Shown here: positions 53,752 to 64,000 of the stretch, piece after piece
How the letters are laid out: each line of letters begins with the position of its first letter
Numbering within the stretch: the first letter of the stretch is position 1
From: Phoenix dactylifera
Taxonomy: Eukaryota; Streptophyta; Magnoliopsida; Arecales; Arecaceae
Assembly (NCBI RefSeq): GCF_009389715.1
Contig: NW_024068211.1
Coordinates: forward strand, 98,501 to 162,500
Direction of reading: 5' to 3'
DNA: 64,000 nucleotides
Notes under the pieces: generated by a model
Told to the model about the DNA's origin: nothing
Databases searched by the model: none
Seen by the model: the letters and a program-made list of their open reading frames with translations, nothing else
Made by a program: the position numbers and the translations under genes

Positions 53752-55691
53752 TGATGCAAAAATAAAATTGTTCTCCCAAGTGCAGGAGAATCGCACAAGT
53801 AGTAAAATCTCGGAAGTCCGAGGTCGAATCCTCAGGGAATGAAATATATTAGATTATTTAATATAATTTTAGATTAATTAATTCAATAAATTTGTGGATA
53901 AAGATGATGTTTTGTAAATAGAAAATAAATCAGTAAACAAAGAATTGAAATTTGGATAGATTAAGATAGTGTAGGGATCTGGGATCCCCTTCGATGATAT
54001 TATTTTCAACAATTAAATTCTGCGATTCTTGATTAAGGATCAATCGGATAGAATAGTTCTAATCATGGAGTATACAATTTGAAAACATGAATTCAAGATC
54101 TAAGCATTTATCATGTCGAATACGTCTACGACAAATCAAGCATCGAAACAATCCATGAATCAAGAAATACAAACCATAAAAGATCTATCTCATAAATAAA
54201 CATGCAAGAATCAAAAACATATGAATAGATGTAAATCAAAGAGATCAATTGTTCAGAATTTACTTGAAAGAAAATAAGACATCAAAGGTTCCTCCATCAC
54301 CCTTCACGAGATATCAGCCCTCCATTAAAATATTAGCCTCTCCCTCTTTTTTTTAAATTTCTTTTCGGAAGAACAGGGCATGCCCTGTTTCTTCCTCTCT
54401 TTTTTTTTTCTTTCACAACGGCTGATGCTCTGTTTTTCGAATGGGAGAGAATGAGCTCTGTTTCACCGAATGAACTCCCCCTTCCCTTCCCAGCCGAGAG
54501 GGATATAACAAGCTGGCATTTGATCCTCCTCTCGCATGCGGTGGAGATGGCCGGATGAGATGAATCCCCGGGAGAAGAGGATGGATGTGGACGGCTAGAG
54601 TTGCTCGCGGGATGCTGAGAGGCGCCATGGGATTCGGATGATACGCACGGAATGATCGCAGGGCGTTGGACGCTAGGATGCGGGAAGCTCGCGGGATGAT
54701 GAGCTGCATGCGGACGGATGCTGGATCACACGCGGAGAAGACGGACACGGTTCCTTGGGGTCGCAAATCTGGAAGATGCGCGGATGGATCGCGATCTTCC
54801 TCGCTGGCGCTGGGAAGCTTCACAGGATGCTGGATGCTTCGTAGAGAATTCTTCCACACGGGCGGATGCTGCAGATGCGGGGAAGATGAGATTTGGAAGG
54901 TAGATCTTTGCTGGGATGAGGTGCGGACGAGGCATGCGCTCGTGAGGAACTCGGACGTGGACGGCTGGGTAGCTCGCGAACGGAAGGATGAATGCATGGA
55001 TCCGGAAGAATCGGATGCGGAGGAGCTGAACAGCAGATCCTTGGACGCAGGGAATTTGCACGCGGAGATGCTGGGAGGATTGCAATCGCTTGCATCGCGG
55101 GAGGTTTGCATGCTGAAAGCTGGGAATACGTGAGAATGGGGCACGGATGCTGGGAGGCTTCACGAACGGCTGGGACTCAGATGGATGCGAGGAATGCGAG
55201 GAATACGTGGAAGATTGGGATCTGGGACTCGTGGAAGAAGCTGAACCATGCTAGGACTCGGCTGCTTGGATGCGTGGGTGATGAACCTGGATGGCTGGAC
55301 TTTGCTGGGAGGGTGCACGCCTGGATGGATGAACTCGGACGGGAAAAAAAGAAGGCTCGTGGACGTTGTGATATGGGCTCGGCTGAAGCACGGATGTGTG
55401 CAGGATTCCTTCAAATGGACTTAGTCGAAATGGGAAGGACATGCTGCTGCTGGATGTGGCTGCACCTAGTCGGCTAATGCTCCTTCTAGTGTGCAACTGG
55501 GACTGACCTCATGTGGTTGACTAGTCACCTACTATGATGCATCTTTTTGAACCCAATGTGCATTTTAACTTTGATTTCCGATTCACCTGCACCCCACAAA
55601 AATATAATATTAATACAGCACTTCTATCATTATTTGTTAGCAATAATACTAATTTAAGTGATGTGTAGATCGCACTTTTGTGCTCTCATCA
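53752..55691 (-). repeat. Athila right LTR (5' LTR in element sense), 1940 bp
   Basis: Same ends as the left LTR, followed by GGAGT. Internal open frames mirror those of the left LTR. Confidence 0.95.
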
Positions 55692-56402
55692 GGAGTAAAG
55701 CTGTGTAAGCATGAAGAAGGAGAGAAGGTAGACTCTACAACCTTCAAAAGTTTAGTTGGAAGTTTGAGATACCTAACTTGCACAAGACCGGATATACTTT
55801 TTGGAGTTGGGCTTATTAGTCGGTTTATGGAGTCACCAAGCATGACACATTTCAAAGCGGCGAAACGAATTCTTCGTTACATCAAAGGTACAATCAATTT
55901 TGGCTTGCTTTATTCATGTTCTAATGAATTTAAGCTTGTGGGCTATAGTGATAGTGATTGGGCCGGAGATATGGATGACCGGAAGAGCACTATTGGTTTC
56001 ATTTTCTACTTGAAAAATACAGCTTTTACTTGGAGTTCGAAGAAGCAACCAATCGTGATACTTTCTTCCTGTGAAACTGAATATGTTGCTGCTACTTCTT
56101 ATGTTTGTCATGCCATATGGTTAAGAAGATTATTGAAGGAGTTACAAATGCCACAAGAGGAGGCCACGGAGATTTTTGTTGACAATAAGTCGACCATTGC
56201 ATTGGCAAAGAATCCGGTTTTTCATGATAGAAGCAAGCATATAGATACAAGGTATCATTTTCTTAGAAATTGCATTGCAAAGAATGAAGTGCAAGTGAAG
56301 TATGTGAAGACCCATGATCAAGTTGCAGATATTTTTACTAAGCCTCTCAAGTATGACATTTTTAGCAAGTTGAGGATGATGCTTGGAGTTACAACAAATT
56401 AA
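55692..56402 (+). pseudogene. Outer copia pol, RNase H piece after the Athila insertion
   Basis: Continues the frame cut at 37855: VKLCKHEEGEKVD, LVGSLRYLTCTRPDI, RILRYIKGTINFGLLY, then RNase H motifs YSDSDWAGDMDDRKST, SSCETEYVAATS, VDNKSTIALAKN and RSKHIDTRYHFLR. It ends VTTN and TAA at 56400-56402. RNase H catalytic residues are all present. It is separated from the rest of pol by nearly 18 kb. Confidence 0.92.
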
Positions 56403-56415
56403 GTTTAAAGGGGGG

Positions 56416-56753
56416 TGTTGAAAAGTAAACTTAATTTAATGAATGACTTTTGGGAGGATTCATGAATATGTGAAGGGTCATCTTGAGAGTGGTGATTCAT
56501 GTATATGTATTTAAGTAGTTCATATCTTTTGGATTTTCTATGTGCATTTAAGTGGTTTATGTCTTTTGGGTTTTCTATGTGCATTTAAGTAGTTCATGTA
56601 CTTAGGTCTATTCATGTACCTAGAAGTCCTATAAATACATGTAAGTCTTATAGTTTTGTAAGCAAGGCAAGAGCCAAAGTGAATAGAAAAAAATCTGAAA
56701 TATTCTTCCTCTCCATCCTTTCCTCTCTAATCTCTCTTCCTATATTTCCAACA
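56416..56753 (+). repeat. Outer copia 3' LTR, 338 bp
   Basis: Starts TGTTGAAAAGTAAAC right after AAAGGGGGG and ends TTCCAACA. It is the complete version of the LTR; the 5' copy is 20 bases shorter. Confidence 0.95.
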
Positions 56754-57000
56754 GAAGAAGCTTCGGGAAGAAGAGAAGAAAAAAGAAAAGAAAAAAAAAA
56801 GGAAAGAGCAAGAAGAAAAGAAAAGAAAAAGAAGAAAAGAAAAGAAAAAGGAAGAAAAGAAGAAATAAAGGAAAGAAAAATAAATAAATAAATAAATAAA
56901 TGCATATATATATATGAATAAATAAATAAATAAATAAATAAGATAACAAATAAATATATTTCAATAAAATAAATAAATAAATAAAATAATGAGTGAGTGG
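56754..57000. repeat. Purine-rich run and (AAAT)n microsatellite
   Basis: 56757-56880 is almost pure A/G on the plus strand. 56880-56995 is made of AAAT units broken by TATATA. Open frames here are artefacts. Confidence 0.9.
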
Positions 57001-57399
57001 CAAATAATATGATCTTTATGATATTGATAGGTACAATGGATTTGTCACCATTGCAATTAGTTAAGTAAGCTTGGAACTCAGTTCATATAGCCTCGAACAT
57101 AATTAACTCACCATTGCAATTAGCTTGATACACAAGTAATATAGCATAGCATACATTTAAGTAAGCTTGACATGCAATTAATCAATATTTGAATATTTAA
57201 TCTAGTTTGGCACATAGTTAAGTCTTCTCGGCACATAGTTATGTAAGCATGGAACACACTTAATCTAGCCTAGCACATAGTGAAATCATCTCGAAATATA
57301 ATTAATTTTTTTTACACACAGTTAAGTCTTCTCTGCACAAAGTTAAGTTAAGATGGCTCAATGTTGCAAAAGGTTTGAAATCAGTTAAATCTAGAAATT
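57001..57399. repeat. Decayed short repeats of a GCACATAGTTAAGT type
   Basis: The phrases TTAAGTAAGCTTGG, GCACATAGTTAAGTC and CACCATTGCAATTAG recur irregularly. It may be an older, eroded tandem array beside the satellite. No gene. Confidence 0.5.
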
Positions 57400-60300
57400 A
57401 AGAAGAAAAAAAGAGCCCGAAGAGAAAGGTCGGGTGATGGTGGAATTTGAGAGATTCGTGTCGAAGGCTCCACTATGAGTACGGGAAACATGCAAAAAAA
57501 AATAAGACACCAGAATTAGTGGGGAGTCGTAATAAGAACCGTCAAATCATGAAAGAGATGGGGTTATAGGTTGCGCCAACCTGAACACCAATCATCAATC
57601 TATTAGACCCCTTTGGAATCACTGTGCGTATGTCGGAATGATATAGATAGACTAATGATTAATTGGACCGTCTAGATCTCTCCTCACTAAAAGATTTTCT
57701 TTAAAGCTCTGCTCGATTTATGTGACTTTAGAAAGACTTTAGAAAAATGATGCATATCTCGTGTGTTGATATAGGGATCGTAAAATATAGAAAATTAGGT
57801 TTTTTTAGTTGAAGTACGAAGTTTTATTTCTAAAGAAGAAATTAAGGAGAAAAAAAAAGAAAGATACCTTGAAGAGATCGGGTGATGGAGGGATTCATGT
57901 GGGAGGTGCCACGGTGAGTAGGTTATACCTGCAAAAGAAGATAAGGCACCAAAATTGGTGGAGAGTCACTATCAAGACCGTCAAATTGTGAAAGAGATGC
58001 GGTTATAGGTTATGCCAACTTGGGCACCGATCGTCAAATTGTTAGACCCCCTGGAATCATGGTGCGATGTTGGAATGATTGGACCATCCAGATCTCTCCT
58101 CACTAAAACATTTCTTTAACAAGCTGCTTAATTTATGTGACTTTAGAAAGACTATAGGAAAATAACGAGGTGATGCATATCTTGTGTGTTAATATAGAGG
58201 TTGTAAAATATAGAAAATTAGGTTTTTTTAGTTGAATTAACATTTTTTTTATAAAGAAGAAATTAAGGGGAAAGAAAAGAAGAGAGCCTGAAGAGAAGAG
58301 TCTGATAATGGTGGAATTTGTGGGATTCATGTTGGAGGTGCCACTGTGAGTAGGGAATACATGCAAAAGAAGATAAGGCACGTGAATTCATGGGGAGTCG
58401 CAATCAGGACCATCAAATCGTTAAAGAGATGGGATTACGGGTTAAGCCAACTTGGGCACTAGTCATCAATCCATTAGACCCCACTGGAATCACGGTGCAT
58501 ATATTGGAACAATGTGGATGGACCAACGAATAATTGGACTATGCAGATCTCTCCTCACTAAAAGATTTTCTTTAAAAAGCAGCTCACTTTAGAACGACTT
58601 TAGTGAAATGACGAGATGACACATATCTCGTGTGTTGATACAATGTTTGTAAAATATAGAAAATTATGTTTTTTTTAATTTGAAGCATGAAGTTTTTTTT
58701 TTAGAAGAAGAAATAAGGGGAAAAGAAAAGAAAGTAAGCCTGAGAAGAAGAGTCGGATGATGGTGGACTGTGACTAGGGGATATATATTTAAAAGAAGAT
58801 CAAGTACCAATACTGGTGGGGAGTCGCAATCAGGACCGTCAAATCATGAAAAAGATGGTGTTACAAGTAATGCCAACTTGGGCACCGGTTGTCTATCTGT
58901 TAGACCCCAATAGAATCATAGTGCGTATGTTGGAACGATGTGGATGGACCAATGATTAATTGGACCATCCAGATTTCTTCTCACTAATTTTTTTTAAAAA
59001 AAAAGTTGCTCCATTTATGTGACTTTAGAAAGACTTTAGGAAAATGACAAGGTGACACATATCTCGTGTGTTGATGTAGGGGTCATAAAATATAGAAAAT
59101 TAGGTTTTTTTAGTTGAAGTACAATTTTTTTTAAAGAACAAATTCAGGAGAAAAGAAAAAAAAGGAAGCCTAAAGGGAAGAGTTTGGTGATGGTGGAATT
59201 TGTAGGATTGGTGTTGGAGGCGCCACTGTAAGTAGGGAATACATGCATTGATGTAGGGGTCATAAAATATAAAAAATTAGATTTTTTTAGTTGAAGTACA
59301 ATTTTCTTTTAAAGAAGAAATTTAGGAGAAAAGAAAAAAATTAAGAGAGCTTGAAGAGAAGAGTCGGGTGATGGTGGAATTTGGGGGCGTGTTAGAGGCT
59401 CCACTGCGAGTAGGGGATACATGCAAAAAAAGATCAGACACCAAAATTGGTAGAGAGTCGCAATCAGGACCGTCAAATCATGGAAGAGATGGGGTTATAG
59501 CTTATGCCGACATGGACACCAGTCATCAATTCATTAGACCCCATTGGAATCACGGTGCGTATGTCGGAATGATGTGGATGGACCAACAATTAACTGGACC
59601 GTCTAGATCTCTCCTCACTAAAAGATTTTCTTTAAAACTCTGCTCGATTTATGTGACTTTAGAAAGACTTTAGAAAAACAACGCATATCTCGTGTGTTGA
59701 TACAGGGATTGTAAAATATAGAAAATTAGTTCTTTTGGGTGAAGTATGAAGACTTCATTTTTAAAGAAGAAATTAAGGAAAAAAGAAAAGAAAGAGACCC
59801 TGAAGAGAAGGGTCGGGTGATGGTGGAATTTGAGGGATTCGAGTTGGAGGCGCTACTTTGAGTTGGTTATACCTACAAAAGAAGATAAGGCACCAGAGTT
59901 GGTGGGCAGTCACAATCAGGACCGTCAAATCGCGAAAGAGATGCATTTTCGGGTTACGCCAACTAGAGCACCGATCGTCAATCTGTTAGACCTCACTAGA
60001 ATCACGGTGCGTATGTTGGAATGATGTGGATGGACTAACGATTAATTGGACCGTCCGAATCTCTCCTCACTAAAAGATTTTTTGTAGAAAACTGCTCGAT
60101 TTATGTGACTTTAGAAGGACTTTAGGAAAACGAAGAGGTGACGCATATCTCGTGTGTTGATAGAGAGTCATAAAATATAGAAAATTAAGCTTTTAGTTGA
60201 ATTGGAAAGTTTTTTTCTAAAGAAGAAATTAAGGGGAAAATAAAAGTAAGAGCCTCAAGAGAAGAGTCTGGTGATCATGGAATTTGTGAGATTCATGTTG

Positions 60301-62850
60301 GAGGTGCGCTATGAGTAGGGGATACATGCAAAAGAAGATAAGACACGAAAATTGGTGGGGAGTTGCAATCAGGACCGTTAAATCCTTAAAGAGATGGTGT
60401 TTTGGGTTAAGCCAATGTGGTTACTAGTTGTCAATCCATTAGGCATCACTGGAATCATAGTGCATATGTTGGAACAAGGTGGACAGACTAGCGATTAATT
60501 GGACCATCCAGATCACTCCTCACTAAAAGATTTTCTTTAAAAAGCTGCTCGATTGTGTGACTGTCGAAAGATTTTAGTAAAACGACAAGATGATGCATAT
60601 ATGGTGTATTGATAAAGTGGTCGTAAATTATAGAAAATTAGGTTTTTTTTTTAAAGTTGAAGTATAAAGTTTTTTTAAGAAGAAATTAGGGGGAAAAAAA
60701 AGAAAGTGAGCCTGAAAAGAAGAGTTAGATGATGGTGCACTGTGACTAGGGGATACATACAAAAGAAAATAAGGCGCCAGAATTGGTGAGGAGTCGCAAT
60801 CAGGTCCATCAAATCACAAAAGAGATGGTGTTACGGGTTACACCAACTTAGGCATTGGTCGTCTATCCATTAGACCCCACTAGAATCACAGTGCATATGT
60901 TGAAATGATGTGGGCGAACTAATGATTTATTGGACTATCTAGATCTCTTTTCACTAAAAGATTTCTTTAAAAAGCTGCTTGATTTATGTGACTTTAGGAG
61001 AATGATAAGGTGACACATATCTCGTGTGTTGATGTAGGGTTCATAAAATATAGAAAATTAAGGATTTTTAGTTGAAGCACAATTTTTTTTAAAAGAAGAA
61101 ATTAAGGAGAAAAGAAAAAAAAGGGAGCCTAAAGGAAAGAGTTTGGTGACGGTGGAATTTGAGGGATTTGTGTTGCCGGCGCCACTATGAGTAGGGGATA
61201 CATGCATTGATATGTGGTCATAAAATATAAAAAAATTAGGTTTTTTTAGTTGAAGTACAATTTTCTTTTAAAGAAGAATTTAAGGATTGTACCAAAAAAA
61301 GAAGAAGAAATTAAGGAGAAAAGAAAAAAGAGAGCCTAAAGAGAAGAGTCGGGTGATGGTGGAATTTGAGGGATCATATCGGAGGCTCCATGTGAGTAGG
61401 GGATACATGCAAAAAAAGATAAGACAACAAAATTGGTGGAGAGTCGCAATCAGGACCGTCAAATCATGAAAGAGATGGGGTTACAGGTTACGCCAACTTG
61501 GACACCGGTCATCAATCTATTAGACCCCATTAGAATCATGGTGTGTATGTCGGAATAATGTGGATGGACCAACGATTAACTAGATTGTCCAGATCTCTCG
61601 TCACAAAAAGATTTTCTTTAAAACTTTGTTTGATTTATGTGACTTTAGAAAGACTTTAGGAAAATGATGCATATCTCGTGTGTTGATATAGGGATCGTAA
61701 AATATAGAAAATTTGGTTTTTTTAGTTGAAGTACGAAGTTTTATTTTTAAAGAACGTAAGGAGAAAAGAAAAGAAAGAGACCCTAAGAGAAGAGTCGGGT
61801 GATGGTGAATTTAGGGGATTCGTGTTGGAGGCGCCACTATAAGGAGGTTATACCGGCAAAAGAAGATAAGGCACCGGAGTCGGTGGAGAGTCGCAATCAC
61901 GATCGTCAATCCGTTATACCCTATTGGAATCATGGTGTGTATGTTGGAATGATGTGGATGGACCAACGATTATTTGGACCGTTCAAATCTCTCCTCACTA
62001 AAAAAATTTTTGTAAGAATTTTAGAAAGACGTTAGGAAAATGAAGAGGTGACACATATCTTGTATGTTGATATATGGGTCATAGAATATAGAAAATTTGG
62101 TTTTCAGTTGAATTGAAAAGTTTTTTCTAAAGAAGAAATTAAGGAGAAAATAAAAGAAAGAGCCTCAAGAGAAGAGTCTGGTGATGGTGGAAATTGAGGG
62201 ATTCATGTTGGAGGTGCCACTATGAGTAGGAGATACATGCAAAAGAAGACAAGGCACGAAAATTGGCAGGGAGTCGCAATCAGGACCGTTAAATCATTAA
62301 AGAGATGGGGTTACAAGTTAAGCCAACTTGGGCACTGATCGTTTAATCCATTAGACCCCACTGGAATCATGGTGCATATGTTGGAACAATGTGGACGGAC
62401 CAATAATTAATTGGATCATCCAAATCTCTCCTCGCTAACAGATTTTTTTTAAAAAGCTGCTCGATTATGCGACTTTAGAAAGACTTTAGTAAAACAACGA
62501 GATGACACATATCTCGTGTGTTGATATAGTGGTCATAAAATATAGAAAATTAGGTTTTTCTAAGTTGAAGTATGAAGTATTTTTTTTCAAAGAAGAAATA
62601 AGGGGAAAAGAAAAGAAATTGAGCCTGAAAAAAAGAGTCAGATGATGGTGGACTGTGATTAGAGGATACATGCAAATGAAGAAAAGGCACCGGAACTGGC
62701 GGGGAGTCGCAATCAGGACCATCAAATCGCAAAAGAGATGGTGTTACGGGTTACGCCAACTTGGGCACTGGTCGTCTATCCATTAGACCCCACTGGAATC
62801 ATGGTGCTTATGTTGAAATGATGTGATCGAACCAACAATTAATTGAACAC
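57400..62850. repeat. Satellite array with about 1.95-kb higher-order repeat (A-B-C-D-E), 2.8 units
   Basis: A monomer of roughly 395-455 bases is repeated head to tail. The anchor AGATCTCTCCTCACTAAAA-like phrase recurs near 57672, 58090, 58543, 58968, 59606, 60056, 60509, 60938, 61589, 61985 and 62427; the gaps of about 640-650 (58968 to 59606, 60938 to 61589) hold an extra short unit. Monomer-specific text shows the order: B has GGTTATACC (57890, 59850, 61850), C has GAGTCTGxTxAT (58295, 60265, 62175), D has GGTGxACTGTGA (58760, 60733, 62648), and E has ACATGCATTGAT (59240, 61200). No protein-coding capacity. Confidence 0.9.
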
Positions 62851-62852
62851 AA

Positions 62853-63785
62853 TTCTCAAAATATTTTCCAAGGCTCTAGCAATCAGATTATCAAAATTCA
62901 TGGACCATCTTGTCGCAGAAATCTGCCTTCATCAAAGGCAGGCAATTTTCAGACTGTTACGCAATAGCTATTGAAATAATGTCTCACTACAGTAAAACAA
63001 AATAGAAAGGTCTAGTACTCAAAATAGATTTCGGGAAAACATTCGATAGGATCAACTAGACTTTTCTTTCTCTCCTTGAAGCCAGAGATTTTGGCCCGAA
63101 TCGGCAATCTTGGATCAAAAAAATTCTCTTCTCTAGCAAAATGGCACTATTGGTAAATGGAGAACCTCCAAACTGGATACAAACCAAGAGGGGACTAAAA
63201 CAAGGTGATCCGCTCTCTCCCATGCTATTTGTCTTAGTGGTTGATCTTAGTCGTCTTCTCAAAGTGGCAGCATCAAACAACATTATTAAGGGGAATCGGA
63301 TTGAAAGAAACACAGGATTTATCCTTTGTATTCAATATTCTGATGACACTCTCTTGATGTGCAATGCAAGCCTGCACCACGCCTCAACCTTGAAGTTCAT
63401 CCTCTATGCTTACGCACTGGTAACAGGTTTGATGATTAACTTTCAAAAAAATAAATCTGTTCAGCATCGGTATCTAAGAATTAGAGAGCAACTTGCATGC
63501 ACAACTCATAGGCTGCATCCTATCAGAATTGCCAACTTCCTATCTTGGCCTCCCCCTACATGCTCGAAAACCAAATGCATGACTGGAAGTGTTTAGAAGA
63601 AAAGGTTGATAGGAAATTGGCAGCATGGAAAGGCAAGGTTCTTTCATTAGGAGGCAAACTGACCCTTGTTAATACGGTTCTAAGTTCAATCCCTATTTAC
63701 TGGATGTTTCCTCTCCTCATCCCCCAAGAAGTTCTAGAAAGAATCAACAAGAAACAAATTAAGAAGCTTCTTGTGAAGGGGGACA
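62853..63785 (+). pseudogene. LINE (L1-type) reverse transcriptase relic
   Basis: Broken frames read FSKALAIRLSKFMDHL, KIDFGKTFDRIN, LVNGEPPNWIQTKRGLKQGDPLSP and LFVLVVDLSRLL. The active-site block is YSDDTLLMCN, where plant L1 RTs have (Y/F)ADD. Then SLGGKLTLVNTVL and SIPIYWM, overlapping the region of the relic at 22804. Stops near 62988 and 63057 and frame changes near 63545 show it is dead. The main open part is 63141-63596. Its left end abuts the satellite array without a spacer, and its right end is cut at GGACA by an LTR-like sequence. Confidence 0.85.
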
Positions 63786-64000
63786 TGTAATAGCTTAGTC
63801 CCGTAGGATTGTGGGTCAGCCCAAAGAGGCCAGGCCCAAGTTGATCACGCACTAAGCCCAGCCTTGGGGCTTGTGAACTGGCTTGAAAGAGGCCAGCTCG
63901 AGGCAAACCGTACCCTATGGCACGAGGTAGGGGAGAAGAGACTCCGGTTGGAGTCTTTTACTCTTTTGGCATTTCTGACTAGGAGTCGAAGTCCAAGGGC
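63786..64000. repeat. Start of a probable LTR, runs off right edge
   Basis: TGTAATAGCTTAGTCCC interrupts the LINE frame at GGACA|TG. The TG start, the abrupt break and the GCCCAAG...GGCCCAAG style are those of a plant LTR or TRIM. The other end is not in the window. Confidence 0.45.

Larger units (their letters stand above)
37856..55691 (-). mobile_element. Athila-like Ty3-gypsy retrotransposon, about 11.9 kb without the nested Tork element
   Basis: Nearly identical LTRs of 1938 and 1940 bp with TGATG...CATCA ends, a 5-bp duplication, a tRNA-Asp-like primer site beside the right LTR, and a G7 polypurine tract beside the left. The order gag-PR-RT-RH-INT on the minus strand defines gypsy. The protease motif DLG(V/A)SVNLLP, the lack of a chromodomain, the very long LTRs and the noncoding leader of over 1 kb are Athila traits. 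Frameshifts and an RT active-site change show that this copy is inactive. Confidence 0.93.
34171..56753 (+). mobile_element. Outer Ty1-copia retrotransposon, about 4.74 kb when nested insertions are removed
   Basis: LTRs at 34171-34488 and 56416-56753, a tRNA-iMet primer site at 34492, gag, pol in several pieces, and a polypurine tract AAAGGGGGG at 56407-56415. It is interrupted at 37855 by the Athila-like element, and pol resumes at 55692. Several lesions exist besides that insertion: TAG between gag and pol, a changed protease motif and a frameshift at YVDD. It was dead or dying when invaded. Confidence 0.93.

Noticed and set aside
56648..57003. Phe/Leu/Tyr-rich minus frames and Lys-rich plus frame
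   Set aside because: Products of a purine run and an AAAT microsatellite.
59368..60024. Open frames of 60-100 codons in the satellite
   Set aside because: Not conserved between equivalent monomers, and frames are broken by indels.

Overview
This is plant nuclear DNA, very probably from a flowering plant with a large, retrotransposon-rich genome. A monocot is plausible, but I cannot fix the genus. The evidence is layered LTR retrotransposons of typical angiosperm lineages (a sirevirus, Tork-like copia, Athila-like and Tat-like gypsy), a CACTA transposon carrying a plant gene fragment, Tourist-like MITEs, TRIMs, LINE relics, and one intact plant NDR1/HIN1-like gene. There is no bacterial operon structure. 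About two thirds of the window can be assigned to mobile elements.

Layout. 1-6240: the 5' part of a minus-strand sirevirus with LTR, tRNA-iMet primer site, gag and open pol running off the left edge. 6330-9850: a MITE end, a diverged inverted Athila-like LTR, and anonymous DNA. 9850-17178: a degenerate gypsy gag split by a complete 6.76-kb Tat-like gypsy element (10077-16839, duplication GATAT). That element has lost gag, protease, RT and most of integrase, but keeps a three-exon gene on the opposite strand and a 104-bp tandem array. 17865-18305: a TRIM. 19593-20270: the one intact host gene, a membrane-anchored NDR1/HIN1-like protein. 20830-21641: a Tourist-like MITE. 22804-23450: a LINE relic. 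24778-29551: TRIM copies broken by a 2.2-kb LTR-like block. 30732-33604: a CACTA element (duplication TAT) carrying a CCB4-like gene fragment and inserted beside a TIC55-like gene fragment.

34171-56753 is a three-level nest. A short-LTR Ty1-copia element was split inside its pol by an Athila-like gypsy element (37856-55691, duplication GGAGT). That element was itself split in its 3' untranslated region by a Tork-like copia element (40222-46119, duplication CAGGG). All three keep both LTRs, with only about 1-2% divergence by eye, so the insertions are recent and close in time. 57400-62850 is a satellite array with a higher-order repeat of about 1.95 kb (subunits A-B-C-D plus a short E). 62853-63785 is a LINE reverse transcriptase relic, cut at 63786 by what looks like the start of another LTR element.

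The genes do not form a pathway. The window is a record of successive insertions around a few host remnants. The most interesting signals are the spliced antisense gene of the Tat-like element, the higher-order satellite, the palindrome clusters placed just upstream of the TATA box in two different copia LTRs, and the gene capture by CACTA.
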